Shown: positions 9,856 to 17,995, counted from the stretch's first letter. The stretch: DNA of 64,000 bases from Paludibacteraceae bacterium (GCA_017479885.1 JAFVBR010000001.1:81304-145303); one strand, 5' to 3'. Translations and numbers: made by a program. The notes: generated by a model from the sequence alone, not told the origin.

Positions 9856-9869
9856 TTTTAATTATATAA

Positions 9870-10556
9870 TCAGAAAATTGATAGCAAATCTTTAATATTA
9901 GGAGTGCGATATGTTGACAGGCGCGGGTCATCAGTGTCCTTGATTATCCACATTTGGTCTATACCGGCATTGATGGCTCCTTGTATATCCGAGTTATAAC
10001 TATCCCCGATCATCAGCACCTCTTCTTTCTGCATACCGTTCAGCTGCAGTGCCTTCTCGTATATTAGCGGGTTAGGTTTCTGCACTCCCGCTTCTTCTGA
10101 CAGCACTACATGCCTGAAGCAGTTGCTCAGACCTGACAGACGAATCTTCGTGTATTGCACCTCAGAAAAGCCGTTGCTCACTATCGTCAACGGATATTTT
10201 TCCGCAAGGTATCTCACCGTGTCAGCAGCACCGGGCAATAGTCTGAAGTGCTTTGTAGTCAGTCTCAGAAAGTCGTCAGCCAGCATCTTGGCTACACTCT
10301 CCCCGTTCTCCAGACTCTCTACCGGATGATAGAATCTGCGGAATGCCAGCTCTTCCTTTGTTATCTCACTACGCCCGTATAACTCCCATAAATATATATT
10401 GTAAGGGTGGTAGCAATCGTAGAAATCCTGGAATTCGGCATACAATCGCTCCAGACCATACATAGAATAAAGGTCACGCAGGGCATGCTGCTCTGCGTGA
10501 CTGAAGTCACCTATGGTGTCATCCCAGTCGAGGAATATGGCTTTGTACTGCTTCAC
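9870..10556 (-). CDS. HAD-superfamily pyrimidine nucleotidase, YjjG family
   Basis: A 228-residue HAD hydrolase with all four motifs: LDWDDTIGDF (nucleophile Asp), VSNGF, the Lys in VQKPNP, and GDSYNSD. The pattern around LPGAADTVRYL, SGLSNCFRHVVLSEEAGV and QGAINAGIDQMW matches YjjG-type 5'-nucleotidases, which clear non-canonical pyrimidine nucleotides in the cytoplasm. Its start overlaps the end of rsmI by 4 bases, so the two are probably translationally coupled. Confidence 0.85.
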   Translation of the reverse strand: MKQYKAIFLDWDDTIGDFSHAEQHALRDLYSMYGLERLYAEFQDFYDCYHPYNIYLWELYGRSEITKEELAFRRFYHPVESLENGESVAKMLADDFLRLTTKHFRLLPGAADTVRYLAEKYPLTIVSNGFSEVQYTKIRLSGLSNCFRHVVLSEEAGVQKPNPLIYEKALQLNGMQKEEVLMIGDSYNSDIQGAINAGIDQMWIIKDTDDPRLSTYRTPNIKDLLSIF

Positions 10557-11218
10557 TCTTTTCCTGCAACACAGATTACTATCTCACCTTTCGCAGGCAT
10601 TGCTTTATAGTGCTCTGCCAGTTCCTCCAAAGTGCCTCGCCGGGTGTCTTCGTGTATCTTGCTTATCTCTCTGCTTACTGACGCCTGCCTTTCAGCACCG
10701 AGATACTCTGCCAACTGCTCCAGTGTCTTCACCAGTCGGAATGGTGACTCATAGATGATTATCGTATGAGATAGTTCGGCTAACTGACTGAGCCTTGTCT
10801 GCCTGCCTTTCTTCTGTGGGAGAAAGCCCTCAAAGAAGAAACGGTCGTTTGGCAATCCGGAGTCCACGAGTGCGGGCACGAAAGCCGTTGCACCCGGCAG
10901 ACATTGCACCTCTACACCGGCATTCACTGCTTCGCGGACAAGAAAGAATCCGGGGTCTGAGATAGCCGGAGTACCTGCATCAGATATGAGAGCGATAGTC
11001 TTGCCCGCAAGCAATTCCTCCACTATGCCGGCAGATGTCTGATGCTCGTTGAACTTATGGTGCGAGCGCAGCGGAGTATGAATATCATAATGCTTCAGCA
11101 GCACGCTGCTGGTGCGGGTGTCTTCGGCAAGAATCAGGTCTGCCTCCTTCAGAACACTGATTGCTCTGAAGGTCATGTCATCAAGGTTGCCGACCGGTGT
11201 AGGAACAATGTAAAGCAT
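10553..11218 (-). CDS. rsmI: 16S rRNA (cytidine-1402-2'-O)-methyltransferase
   Basis: A 221-residue SAM-dependent tetrapyrrole-methylase-fold protein. It begins MLYIVPTPVGNLDDMTFRA and contains LAEDTRTSSVLLKHY, SDAGTPAISDPGF, LPGATAFVPALVDSGLP, FFFEGFLPQKKGRQ and TIIIYESPFRL, all typical of RsmI. It methylates the 2'-O of C1402 in the ribosomal decoding centre. It is followed by the YjjG-like gene with a 4-base overlap and lies 84 bases after the coiled-coil gene. Confidence 0.95.
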   Translation of the reverse strand: MLYIVPTPVGNLDDMTFRAISVLKEADLILAEDTRTSSVLLKHYDIHTPLRSHHKFNEHQTSAGIVEELLAGKTIALISDAGTPAISDPGFFLVREAVNAGVEVQCLPGATAFVPALVDSGLPNDRFFFEGFLPQKKGRQTRLSQLAELSHTIIIYESPFRLVKTLEQLAEYLGAERQASVSREISKIHEDTRRGTLEELAEHYKAMPAKGEIVICVAGKE

Positions 11219-11302
11219 TGGTTAGCTTGATAATTATTAAAGCGTAGAGACATTGCACTGGAACGTCTCCCAAATAGCCAATCCGATAAACCATATCGCT
11301 GG

Positions 11303-11923
11303 TTACTGGAATCGGCGCTTCAGAATATTGACAAACAGCTCGTAAGCCTGACTCTCGGTATCCCACTGGAAACGCTTGCCTACATAATGCATAGCCTCGT
11401 CAAGCGAGGAGCACGAGTTCAACTGGTCGATAGTCTTGTTCATCTTCTCGCCGTCGCCTCCGAACAACTCACGCTGAAACAGGAAGCGGTCACCGAGAGA
11501 CATACCCTTGCGGATATCGTCAACAGAAGGGGCGGAGATACCGCTTGACATGGTTGAGGGATTCTGCAAGTTTGAAGGGTTGTTTTTCGGCTGTTCAGGT
11601 GCAGGGGCAGCCTCTTCTTCCACGTCTTTCTCTATCTCCTCTACAAGCACATCTTCTACCGAATCCTCCACCTCAAGCTCCTCTTCGGTTAGCAGTTCTT
11701 CTTCATCGGCTGCAGTGTCATCCACATAGAATTCCACCTCCACCTCCGGCTGTTCCTCCTCAGGCGTATCCTCTGTCTCAGGAGCCGGTGACGGGAGCAC
11801 ACACTGAGCCTCCACTGAACTTAGGGTTTGCTCTATCTCGTCCACTCTGTTCTCTATCAGACGTATCTGTTCGCGCAGATTCTCTATCTCTCCGCGTAAA
11901 GTATCAATAAGAATTTGTTGCAT
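11303..11923 (-). CDS. Conserved protein: coiled coil, acidic linker, conserved C-terminal domain; function unknown
   Basis: A 206-residue protein without a signal peptide. Residues 1-40 form a coiled coil (EIENLREQIRLIENRVDEIE). Residues about 45-115 are extremely acidic and rich in Glu, Asp, Val and Pro. The last 70 residues form a compact conserved-looking domain (GMSLGDRFLFQRELFGGD, SLDEAMHYVGKRFQWDTES, AYELFVNILKRRF). I do not recognise a function. The layout of oligomerising helix, disordered acidic tether and helical domain resembles a scaffold or adaptor. Confidence 0.7.
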   Translation of the reverse strand: MQQILIDTLRGEIENLREQIRLIENRVDEIEQTLSSVEAQCVLPSPAPETEDTPEEEQPEVEVEFYVDDTAADEEELLTEEELEVEDSVEDVLVEEIEKDVEEEAAPAPEQPKNNPSNLQNPSTMSSGISAPSVDDIRKGMSLGDRFLFQRELFGGDGEKMNKTIDQLNSCSSLDEAMHYVGKRFQWDTESQAYELFVNILKRRFQ

Positions 11924-11924
11924 A

Positions 11925-11938
11925 ATACAATATTGTAT
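11925..11938. repeat. 14-bp perfect palindrome upstream of the coiled-coil gene
   Basis: ATACAATATTGTAT lies immediately before the start codon at 11923. Its position fits an operator or a hairpin in the leader, but no regulator can be named. Confidence 0.4.
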
Positions 11939-11946
11939 GGATTATT

Positions 11947-11990
11947 GTAATATCATATATGAATCAGGGTAATATCACATATTATTTGGT
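11947..11990. repeat. Degenerate 11-bp-phased repeat after the POT transporter gene
   Basis: GTAATATCATA (11947-11957) and GTAATATCACA (11969-11979) are 22 bases apart, which is two 11-bp steps, and lie directly after the stop of the POT gene. The pattern resembles the clearer arrays at 15853 and 18120. Confidence 0.35.
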
Positions 11991-13511
11991 AGCATCTTCC
12001 AACTTGCGCATCATAGCGAACATGAATATTGCGGAGATGAGACAGAGAGCCACGAACACTGCCCAAACTGCCCATAGCGGCATTCCGCCCCAGAGAAAAC
12101 CACCTACAGACACAAGGAAATTGCCGACTGCGGTAGCCACAAACCAGCCACCCATCATCAAACCCTTGAACTTCGGAGGTGCCACTTTGCTAACAAACGA
12201 AATACCCATCGGACTGAGAAGCAACTCACCGAATGTGAGAATAAGGTATGTTCCTATAAGCAGATTGGCGCTTGCGTATGTCGGATTACCGCCCGCCTCG
12301 AGCACTGCCTGCTGCTCGGCAGGAGTGTTGAGTCCTATACAACCCAATGCCATCACCACGTAAGCCAGTGCTGCCACCAACATTCCGTAAGCAATCTTGC
12401 GCGGAGCACTCGGCTCTTTGCCTTTCTTTGCCAGTGCACCGAAGATAGCCATGCTGACAGGAGTCAGGGCTACCACATAGAACGGGTTGAACTGCTGGAA
12501 TATCGGAGCCGAAAGATGAATGCCCTCCGGGTCAATATGAGTGTATTTAACAACCAGCAAACCGCACGAAGCCGCAATGACAAGAGCGGAGATGACTTTG
12601 CCACGCACCGTCTTAGACTGGAAGAGCGAGAACAAGGCATAAACGATGAACACGAGTGCCACGAGGTTCACAATGTCGAATGCCATCGACTGTATGCCTG
12701 TAGAAACAGGGTTGGTGAACTCATTGGCGAAGTAGGTGAGCGTGAGTCCGTTCTGGTGGAATGCCATCCAGAAGAAGATAACCACTGCAAACACAAGGCA
12801 AAGAGCGATGATACGCTTCTTTGTCTGCTCAGGTGAAAGTTCTTCAACAGCCTGACCTGCTGCTGCAGCCTGTTTGGCAGTGTTCTCCACGTGGCGGAAC
12901 CACGGGCGGCAGGCATAATATATGGCAATCGAAAGTACCAGCGAAGCACAAGCCACCATGAATGCGAAATGGTACGAGTCGTTCACCGACTGGCCAAGAC
13001 TCTGCTGTGCCCACTCCATTATCTTCACGGCAGCCGTAGGCGCGAACATCGCACCTATGTTGATTGCCATATAGAAAATCGAGAAAGCGGCATCACGACG
13101 GTCCGCATACTTCGGGTCGTCGTAGAGATTGCCCACCATCACCTGCAGGTTACCCTTGAACAGACCTGTGCCGAAAGAGATAAGCACAAGAGCGGCAAGC
13201 ATTGCCGACATTGCCATTCCGCCACCACCAAGAGGAATGGCAAGAAGCAGATAACCGACAAACATGATGACTATACCGATGGTTACGCAACGACCGTAAC
13301 CTATCTTGTCGGCAAGTATTCCGCCTACAAGAGGCAGAAAATAGACGAGTGCAAGAAATGAGGAATAGATTGCACCTGCGGCACCGGGCTCAAGTCCGAA
13401 ATTGGCACGGAGGAAAAGTGCAAACACGGCCAACATTGTGTAGTAGCCGAATCGTTCGCCTGTGTTGGCGAGAGCAAGGGCAAATAGCCCTTTGGGTTGA
13501 TTGTCGAACAT
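11982..13511 (-). CDS. POT/PTR2-family proton-dependent oligopeptide transporter
   Basis: A 509-residue major-facilitator protein with about 12-14 membrane helices. The N-terminal GERFGYYTMLAVFALFL motif is the hallmark of the POT family, in which this region carries the proton-coupling residues. Further family signs are KIGYGRCVTIG, FGTGLFKGNLQVMVGNLY, DAAFSIFYMAINIGAM and SPMGISFVSKVAPPKFKGLMMG. It should import di- and tripeptides across the inner membrane. It stands alone, with its own promoter at 13589-13621. Confidence 0.93.
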   Translation of the reverse strand: MFDNQPKGLFALALANTGERFGYYTMLAVFALFLRANFGLEPGAAGAIYSSFLALVYFLPLVGGILADKIGYGRCVTIGIVIMFVGYLLLAIPLGGGGMAMSAMLAALVLISFGTGLFKGNLQVMVGNLYDDPKYADRRDAAFSIFYMAINIGAMFAPTAAVKIMEWAQQSLGQSVNDSYHFAFMVACASLVLSIAIYYACRPWFRHVENTAKQAAAAGQAVEELSPEQTKKRIIALCLVFAVVIFFWMAFHQNGLTLTYFANEFTNPVSTGIQSMAFDIVNLVALVFIVYALFSLFQSKTVRGKVISALVIAASCGLLVVKYTHIDPEGIHLSAPIFQQFNPFYVVALTPVSMAIFGALAKKGKEPSAPRKIAYGMLVAALAYVVMALGCIGLNTPAEQQAVLEAGGNPTYASANLLIGTYLILTFGELLLSPMGISFVSKVAPPKFKGLMMGGWFVATAVGNFLVSVGGFLWGGMPLWAVWAVFVALCLISAIFMFAMMRKLEDATK

Positions 13512-13588
13512 ATTGTTGAGAGTTTTATTGGTTTGTCATGTCTGTGTCCGTCCTGACGGAGACGAATGGTTTGTGCACATTTTGCAGC

Positions 13589-13621
13589 GCAAAGGTACAC
13601 ATTTCTTTTTATATATGCAAA
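13589..13621 (-). promoter_or_regulatory. Promoter of the POT transporter gene
   Basis: Read on the minus strand: TTTG (13618-13621), a 20-bp spacer, then TACCTTTGC (13589-13597). It overlaps the region used by the divergent plus-strand promoter. Confidence 0.7.
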
Positions 13622-13629
13622 AAAAGCAT

Positions 13630-13638
13630 TATCTTTGC
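13630..13638 (+). promoter_or_regulatory. Minus-7 box of the divergent promoter for the three-repeat secreted protein
   Basis: TATCTTTGC lies 26 bases before ATG 13664. A T-rich stretch about 20 bp upstream (13606-13609) stands in for the TTTG element. Confidence 0.6.
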
Positions 13639-13663
13639 CGCTGAAAACAAAAGAGGTTACTTT

Positions 13664-15091
13664 ATGAAACGAGCATTGGGCACATTGTTAATATTACTGC
13701 TGTCTGTCGCAGCCATTGCAGAAAACGACCCGTTTGCAGCAGAGCCGGAAGAAACGACAAGCATTGGTATTCATGCTTCATCAGCCACTGTTGACAATAT
13801 GTCGGCAGGGTTCTACGATGTGGATTTGTTTGCCGCAGACGGCAGCATGCTCTGCCTGCGCATTGTCTCCGGTTGCAAACAACTCCCCACAGGCGAGTTT
13901 TTCTTTGCCGATAGTGAGAGTTCGTTATCAGAATATGCGGCTGCATCGTCAGGCGCACTCCACACGTCAGACATCGACTGGAACAGCAGGTCGTATCTGC
14001 GCACTGCCAAAGGCAACTACTATTTTCTGCTCAAAGGCAAAGTGACAATAAGCAGCAACGACGGCAACCACAAGATTACCGTCGAAGCCACCAGTGCACA
14101 CGGCAGCACCGTCACTGCAGACTATCAGGGCATACTTGACCCGTCGGCATATATCGACGAGCCGCAGCAGAAGTCGGATATAGAGGAGACAGGTGTCAGC
14201 CTGAGGTACCGTCCTTTCGGCACCTCGCTGACAGACATTTTCATCTATACCGAAAGTGGTTCGGCACTCATACTCGACATCTACTCACAAGACGTATTCC
14301 CTCTCGGCACCTTCACCATCAACGACTCTCACGAGAAAAACTCAATACTGGCTTCAGTTGGTACTCATCAGCCTTCGTTCTATCAGACCACAGGCAGCTA
14401 CTGGTATCTGACCTCCGGCAAGGTTACCATAGGCAAGAATGCCGACAACTGGGTGTTCGATGTTGATGCTTATACGCACTACGGCTCACACATCAAAGTG
14501 CACTACGAAGGCTGGGCTGAGTATATCGGCACTTTCACTCCGATGCCCGATTTCACCTACGATGCCGAACCTTCTGAACCATCTGCTCTCAAATACAGTT
14601 TCACCAACTGCCAATACAAGTGGTACAACGGCATTCTCGCTATCGACATGGGAGACGACACTACACAACTGTACATCGAAATGGTTACCGCCGAACAGGA
14701 ACCGCCGGCAGGCATCTATCACATAACTACCGACTCCGTACCCGGCACACTGATTGCATCACCGGGAGGTACCGACCAGGCCGACTATGGCACATTCCTC
14801 GCTCTGTTCGACAAGAACGAGAACTGGCTCTGCTCGTATTATATCGTCAGCGGCACACTGAGTGTCAAACGGGAGAACAGCACACTCACCATGCTCTTCA
14901 CAGGCAGAAGCAAGAAAGGGTCTGACATCACTGTCACCTACACCGGCCCTGTCAATACCTCTATCCCGCAGACAACAGGCTCATACTCACAGCCTGCTGA
15001 TGACAAAACCTACAACATACTCGGGCAACAAGTCAACCAAAACTTCAAAGGCATAACCATCCGCAACGGCAGAAAAACATTGTTACGTTGA
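13664..15091 (+). CDS. Secreted protein of three repeated beta-domains with a C-terminal sorting-like tail
   Basis: 475 residues from ATG 13664. The longer frame back to 13538 runs through the promoter and is rejected. There is a signal peptide (MKRALGTLLILLLSVAAIAE). The body has three similar units of about 120-130 residues. The units share a WYL.SGKVTI or YYFLLKGKVTI strand followed by a closing strand of type TVTADYQG, IKVHYEG or ITVTYTG, so they probably arose by triplication. The C-terminus (TYNILGQQV, then KGITIRNGRKTLLR) resembles type IX secretion tails. I do not recognise the domain and the function is unknown. Export and surface display are likely. Confidence 0.75.
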   Translation: MKRALGTLLILLLSVAAIAENDPFAAEPEETTSIGIHASSATVDNMSAGFYDVDLFAADGSMLCLRIVSGCKQLPTGEFFFADSESSLSEYAAASSGALHTSDIDWNSRSYLRTAKGNYYFLLKGKVTISSNDGNHKITVEATSAHGSTVTADYQGILDPSAYIDEPQQKSDIEETGVSLRYRPFGTSLTDIFIYTESGSALILDIYSQDVFPLGTFTINDSHEKNSILASVGTHQPSFYQTTGSYWYLTSGKVTIGKNADNWVFDVDAYTHYGSHIKVHYEGWAEYIGTFTPMPDFTYDAEPSEPSALKYSFTNCQYKWYNGILAIDMGDDTTQLYIEMVTAEQEPPAGIYHITTDSVPGTLIASPGGTDQADYGTFLALFDKNENWLCSYYIVSGTLSVKRENSTLTMLFTGRSKKGSDITVTYTGPVNTSIPQTTGSYSQPADDKTYNILGQQVNQNFKGITIRNGRKTLLR

Positions 15092-15118
15092 CTATACGAG
15101 TTCTACCACATGTGAGTT

Positions 15119-15208
15119 CTACCGCAAGGTGGTCTTGTATTCGAGGGTGACATCGCCGCCGACGGAGCTGGTGCCGACTCCTACATCATAAACAGAAATA
15201 CGTCTCAT
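15119..15208 (-). CDS. Possible 29-residue ORF coupled to the upstream small secreted protein
   Basis: The ATG at 15208 overlaps the TGA of the 155-residue gene (ATGA). The frame encodes 29 residues starting MRRISVYDVGVG and ending TLEYKTTLR. It has no signal peptide. It could be a remnant of a decayed downstream gene or a real small peptide. Confidence 0.3.
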   Translation of the reverse strand: MRRISVYDVGVGTSSVGGDVTLEYKTTLR

Positions 15209-15672
15209 GGCTGCATAAATTTCAAAGTGATTTTTCCGGTGGTCAGAATATATGCCGTTCCTCTATAGCCGCTCGTTGAGATTGTTCCGTTTCCGTTGCT
15301 GTCCAAGCGGTGTTGCGCCGCCAGATGCCCTTGAACCGTATAGATATTTACCGGCGAACCGGGTACACCGCCTTCGATGATGATTTGTCCGTCGCGGAAA
15401 GAGAATATCTGCGGCAGCTCCATATCATCGGCATCTGCCGGAATGTCCGCTTTCTCGAATGCCACTTTGCGAAGACTGTTCAGCGGGTACTGCACCGAAC
15501 CGTTGTCGGTGGTCATTACAAGGTCGGTCGCCGTGTACGACAATACGGGTTTAGTGCTGAAAGCAAACAACACTGCATCGCCGCTCTGCGGATAGACCGC
15601 TACAACATTCTGCTCCGTTGCCGTCATTGCAACCGGGAGGAGGAATAGGAGGGAGAGTACGATTTTTTTCAT
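15205..15672 (-). CDS. Small secreted protein with type IX (Por) C-terminal sorting domain
   Basis: A 155-residue protein with a signal peptide (MKKIVLSLLFLLPVAMTA). Residues about 22-75 form a short beta-rich segment. Residues about 92-154 match the type-A sorting domain layout: GQIIIEG, VNIYTVQGHL, then GYRGTAYILTTGKITLKF. Proteins of this kind are exported by the type IX system and attached to the surface or released. The passenger is too short to be an obvious enzyme. No close promoter consensus was found. Confidence 0.7.
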   Translation of the reverse strand: MKKIVLSLLFLLPVAMTATEQNVVAVYPQSGDAVLFAFSTKPVLSYTATDLVMTTDNGSVQYPLNSLRKVAFEKADIPADADDMELPQIFSFRDGQIIIEGGVPGSPVNIYTVQGHLAAQHRLDSNGNGTISTSGYRGTAYILTTGKITLKFMQP

Positions 15673-15852
15673 ATGCTGTTACGTCTGTTTTTTTCTTTTT
15701 TTGTACTGCTTTTACGCAAAAAGTATTACTGCTTTAATGCCACTTGTATCTGTGGCACGCAACTCCACCCGCGTACCGCAAGATACCTTAAAGATACTCT
15801 TATATTCTGTTTCTTTTTAGGCACTTGCGGATATAATAACGGAAGCGCTGCC

Positions 15853-15896
15853 TATGCATTACCTAAGCACTACCTATGCAATACCTATGTAACACG
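15853..15896. repeat. 11-bp tandem repeat, four units, 3' of the frameshifted gene
   Basis: The units are TATGCATTACC, TAAGCACTACC, TATGCAATACC and TATGTAACACG. The array ends 12 bases from the stop codon of the minus-strand gene at 15909. On the other strand the unit reads GGTAnTGCnTA. Confidence 0.7.
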
Positions 15897-15908
15897 ACTT
15901 TTTTTTAA

Positions 15909-16862
15909 TTACTTCATCTCTGCGCCGAGGGCATTGTATGTCTTGCCGTTCCGCTCGATAAGGAGGATGCCGTTGCGGAACATCTTTGTACTCTGTACAT
16001 TGTCACTTTGTACATTCTCAATCGGTGTGGTATCAATGTCCTTCACCAGACGGACGGCGTGCCCGAAATAACTGTCTCTACTGTGCGAAGGTTGAACAGT
16101 GACACCTCTAAAGAAAAGATCCGCACCTCTCATTCCATCTTCAGATGTGCTTTGATCAGGAGTCCAGTAAATACCTGCCTCATTGAGATCTACATTCTTA
16201 TCGAAACGATACCCGGTCGCAGGTAAGAAGACAGCTCCTGCAGCCTCTAATACAGCCCATTCTTCGGCGGTTAAAATATTATATACGTACAGATCGATAT
16301 CATAACTGCTGACTTCATATATAGCCTCCCTTATTAACCAAACCAACTGTTGTGCCGGCGGTAAAGGATGCACCTTCCGGCAACACCCAATTATCGGGCA
16401 GAATAATCAGTCCTTTTGCTCCATCAACACTACCCAAGCCAAAGAGCGTAGCGGCATTTTCACGGGATAGGAAAAGATACTTCCATTCTTCTCTTGTCGG
16501 AGTGCGCCATGTATCTACGCCGCCGTTGTTAATAGGATTAGTCCCCCAGTCAGTAAAGGTGGCATAATCTGCTTCGTTGGTACTTGTTTTAGTCGGCGCG
16601 TCACCTGTGCCCCAACCGAAGAGGTCTATCCAGCCGTCGTAGGTGTCGTTGATGTTTTTATTGGCATCGCCTACGTAGTCATACTGATTGGTAGCAAACC
16701 GCCAGGTCTGCGTAGAGGCTTGGTATTGCAGGTTACCCTGCGAGAAAACAACTTGGTCACCATTCTGATTGATGGTAAAACGACCTTGCAACGCACCTTC
16801 GGTAGCGTTCATCTGAAAAGTGCAGGCAACAAGTGCCGACAAAAAAAATAAATTTTTTTCAT
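15909..16862 (-). pseudogene. Broken gene for a secreted major-paralogous-domain-like protein (two frameshifts)
   Basis: Two adjacent frames together make one secreted protein of about 315 residues. The natural ATG at 16862 is followed by a seven-A run that puts it out of frame. With eight As it would read as a clean signal peptide (MKKNLFFLSALVACTFQ). The first part (to 16315) contains FTINQNGDQVVFSQGNLQY, YDGWIDLFGWGTGD and WRTPTREEWKYLFLSR. It stops at TGA inside a TATATAT stretch near 16320. The second part continues with ILTAEEWAVLEAAGAVFLPATGYR and YFGHAVRLV, as in the paralogous family of secreted Bacteroidota and Fibrobacter proteins. It ends in a tail (MFRNGILLIERNGKTYNALG) shared with proteins of region 3. 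The slips are in a homopolymer and a dinucleotide run, so phase variation or sequencing error must be considered besides decay. Confidence 0.7.
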
Positions 16863-16945
16863 AATTGTGATATTGTTAGAGTTTGTTTTTTACATGGATG
16901 CAACAAGCTACCGATGCACGCAGAGTGACAGAGTGCGCGGTCATG

Positions 16946-17170
16946 TTATTGCAATTCCTGTTTAAGTATATCGTACAAATAAACGGCTCCTTGATAATAC
17001 AAACCGGTATTTTCGTTTTCCAGTTTTTTGTATGTAGAGGAAGTGTAGAGTTTATGCATTGCCGTTGGGATATCATAGCCATAGTCTTCCATCAACATCT
17101 GAACGAGCGAGTCGGTCAAACATTCAATCATAAACTGCTTGTCCCTATTATGTTGTTCATGCTCACTCAT
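16946..17170 (-). CDS. DUF3791-family small protein (third gene of the module)
   Basis: A 74-residue helical protein. The sequence (FMIECLTDSLVQMLMEDYGYDIPTAMHKLYTS, TYKKLENENTGLYYQGAVYLYDIL) matches what I know as DUF3791, small proteins encoded next to DUF3990 genes. Its ATG overlaps the TGA of the DUF3990 gene (ATGA), so translation is coupled. It may be the antitoxin or a partner subunit (inference). Confidence 0.75.
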   Translation of the reverse strand: MSEHEQHNRDKQFMIECLTDSLVQMLMEDYGYDIPTAMHKLYTSSTYKKLENENTGLYYQGAVYLYDILKQELQ

Positions 17171-17646
17171 ATCTTTTCTAATAATCGGATTGCTCTCTCT
17201 GAACCAAAGAAGTACTGAAAGGTAGGCACCATAAACTTCAACTGCTCTACCAACCTTTCTGCATCTATATAGCCTTGCACATAACGTTGCACTTGTACTC
17301 CGACACGGTCGTTGGCTATAGGACCGTAAACGATATCGAAATCATGGATTTGAGTATCAGTTCTGTTCTGCCTGTTTGCTACAATGAAACGTGCCCAATC
17401 TGCGGTATAGGCATCAAAGTGTTTGAAGTTGATACAGTCATCTGTCAGATTTTTCTCATCTAAAAGATAGGTGGTAACAATTGGAGTCCCCGTTCCCTCA
17501 CGTTCTACCGTTATTTGCGCCATACGGCGAGCTTGCTGCAAGTCATCAGACAAGTAGAATCCTTGTCCGAAATCTTTTCCTCTACGACCTATTCTGAGGT
17601 CAATAGATTCAATTGCCATATTTGAGCCGTGATAGAGTCTAAGCAT
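17167..17646 (-). CDS. DUF3990 protein, ADP-ribosyltransferase-like; possible toxin
   Basis: 159 residues from ATG 17646. A TTG at 17661 that overlaps the previous stop is an alternative start. Landmarks are LYHGSNMAIE at the N-terminus, DFGQGFYLSDDLQQARRMA, and FDIVYGPIANDRV. The HG plus GxGFY...A layout resembles the NAD-binding motifs of the ADP-ribosyltransferase fold. That reading is by eye and not proven. It sits between two DUF3791-type genes in one tight unit, an arrangement known in many gut Firmicutes and Bacteroidota and suggestive of a toxin-antitoxin or stress module. Confidence 0.75.
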   Translation of the reverse strand: MLRLYHGSNMAIESIDLRIGRRGKDFGQGFYLSDDLQQARRMAQITVEREGTGTPIVTTYLLDEKNLTDDCINFKHFDAYTADWARFIVANRQNRTDTQIHDFDIVYGPIANDRVGVQVQRYVQGYIDAERLVEQLKFMVPTFQYFFGSERAIRLLEKI

Positions 17647-17657
17647 AATCCTGAATT

Positions 17658-17882
17658 TCAAGCGAGTGTGCCACCATTGCGTTGGCAGATACGTGTTATA
17701 TCATCTACGGCATCGTCAATGGAAAATGTATGTTCAATGTCATAATTGCGCAAAAGGAAATCAAGTCCCTTGTAGCGATTCAGGTAGTCATAGGATTCGC
17801 CGTTAAGCAATCCGAACCGTTGTGCAAAGGCTCCGATGCAGCAGACGAGCCATGAGATAGTATTTTGCGTTGTACGAGACAT
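17658..17882 (-). CDS. DUF3791-like small protein (first gene of the module)
   Basis: A 74-residue protein (WLVCCIGAFAQRFGLLNGES, YDYLNRYKGLDFLLRNYDIEHTFSIDDAVDDI) resembling DUF3791. It is diverged from the third gene of the module. It is led by its own promoter at 17900-17931, and its stop nearly abuts the DUF3990 start, so all three genes form one unit. It is probably a partner or antitoxin, with no catalytic motif seen. Confidence 0.7.
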   Translation of the reverse strand: MSRTTQNTISWLVCCIGAFAQRFGLLNGESYDYLNRYKGLDFLLRNYDIEHTFSIDDAVDDITRICQRNGGTLA

Positions 17883-17899
17883 AACTTACCAAATTCGGG

Positions 17900-17931
17900 G
17901 CAAAGATATGAAAAAAAAACTAATCAGCAAA
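17900..17931 (-). promoter_or_regulatory. Promoter of the DUF3791-DUF3990 module
   Basis: Read on the minus strand: TTTG (17928-17931), a 19-bp spacer, then TATCTTTGC (17900-17908). The leader to ATG 17882 is only about 12 bases. Confidence 0.7.
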
Positions 17932-17995
17932 AATAAATCCACTCCGCATTACGAAATGTACTATTTTTAAGATGGTTCAAGACAACTTTAGCAGT

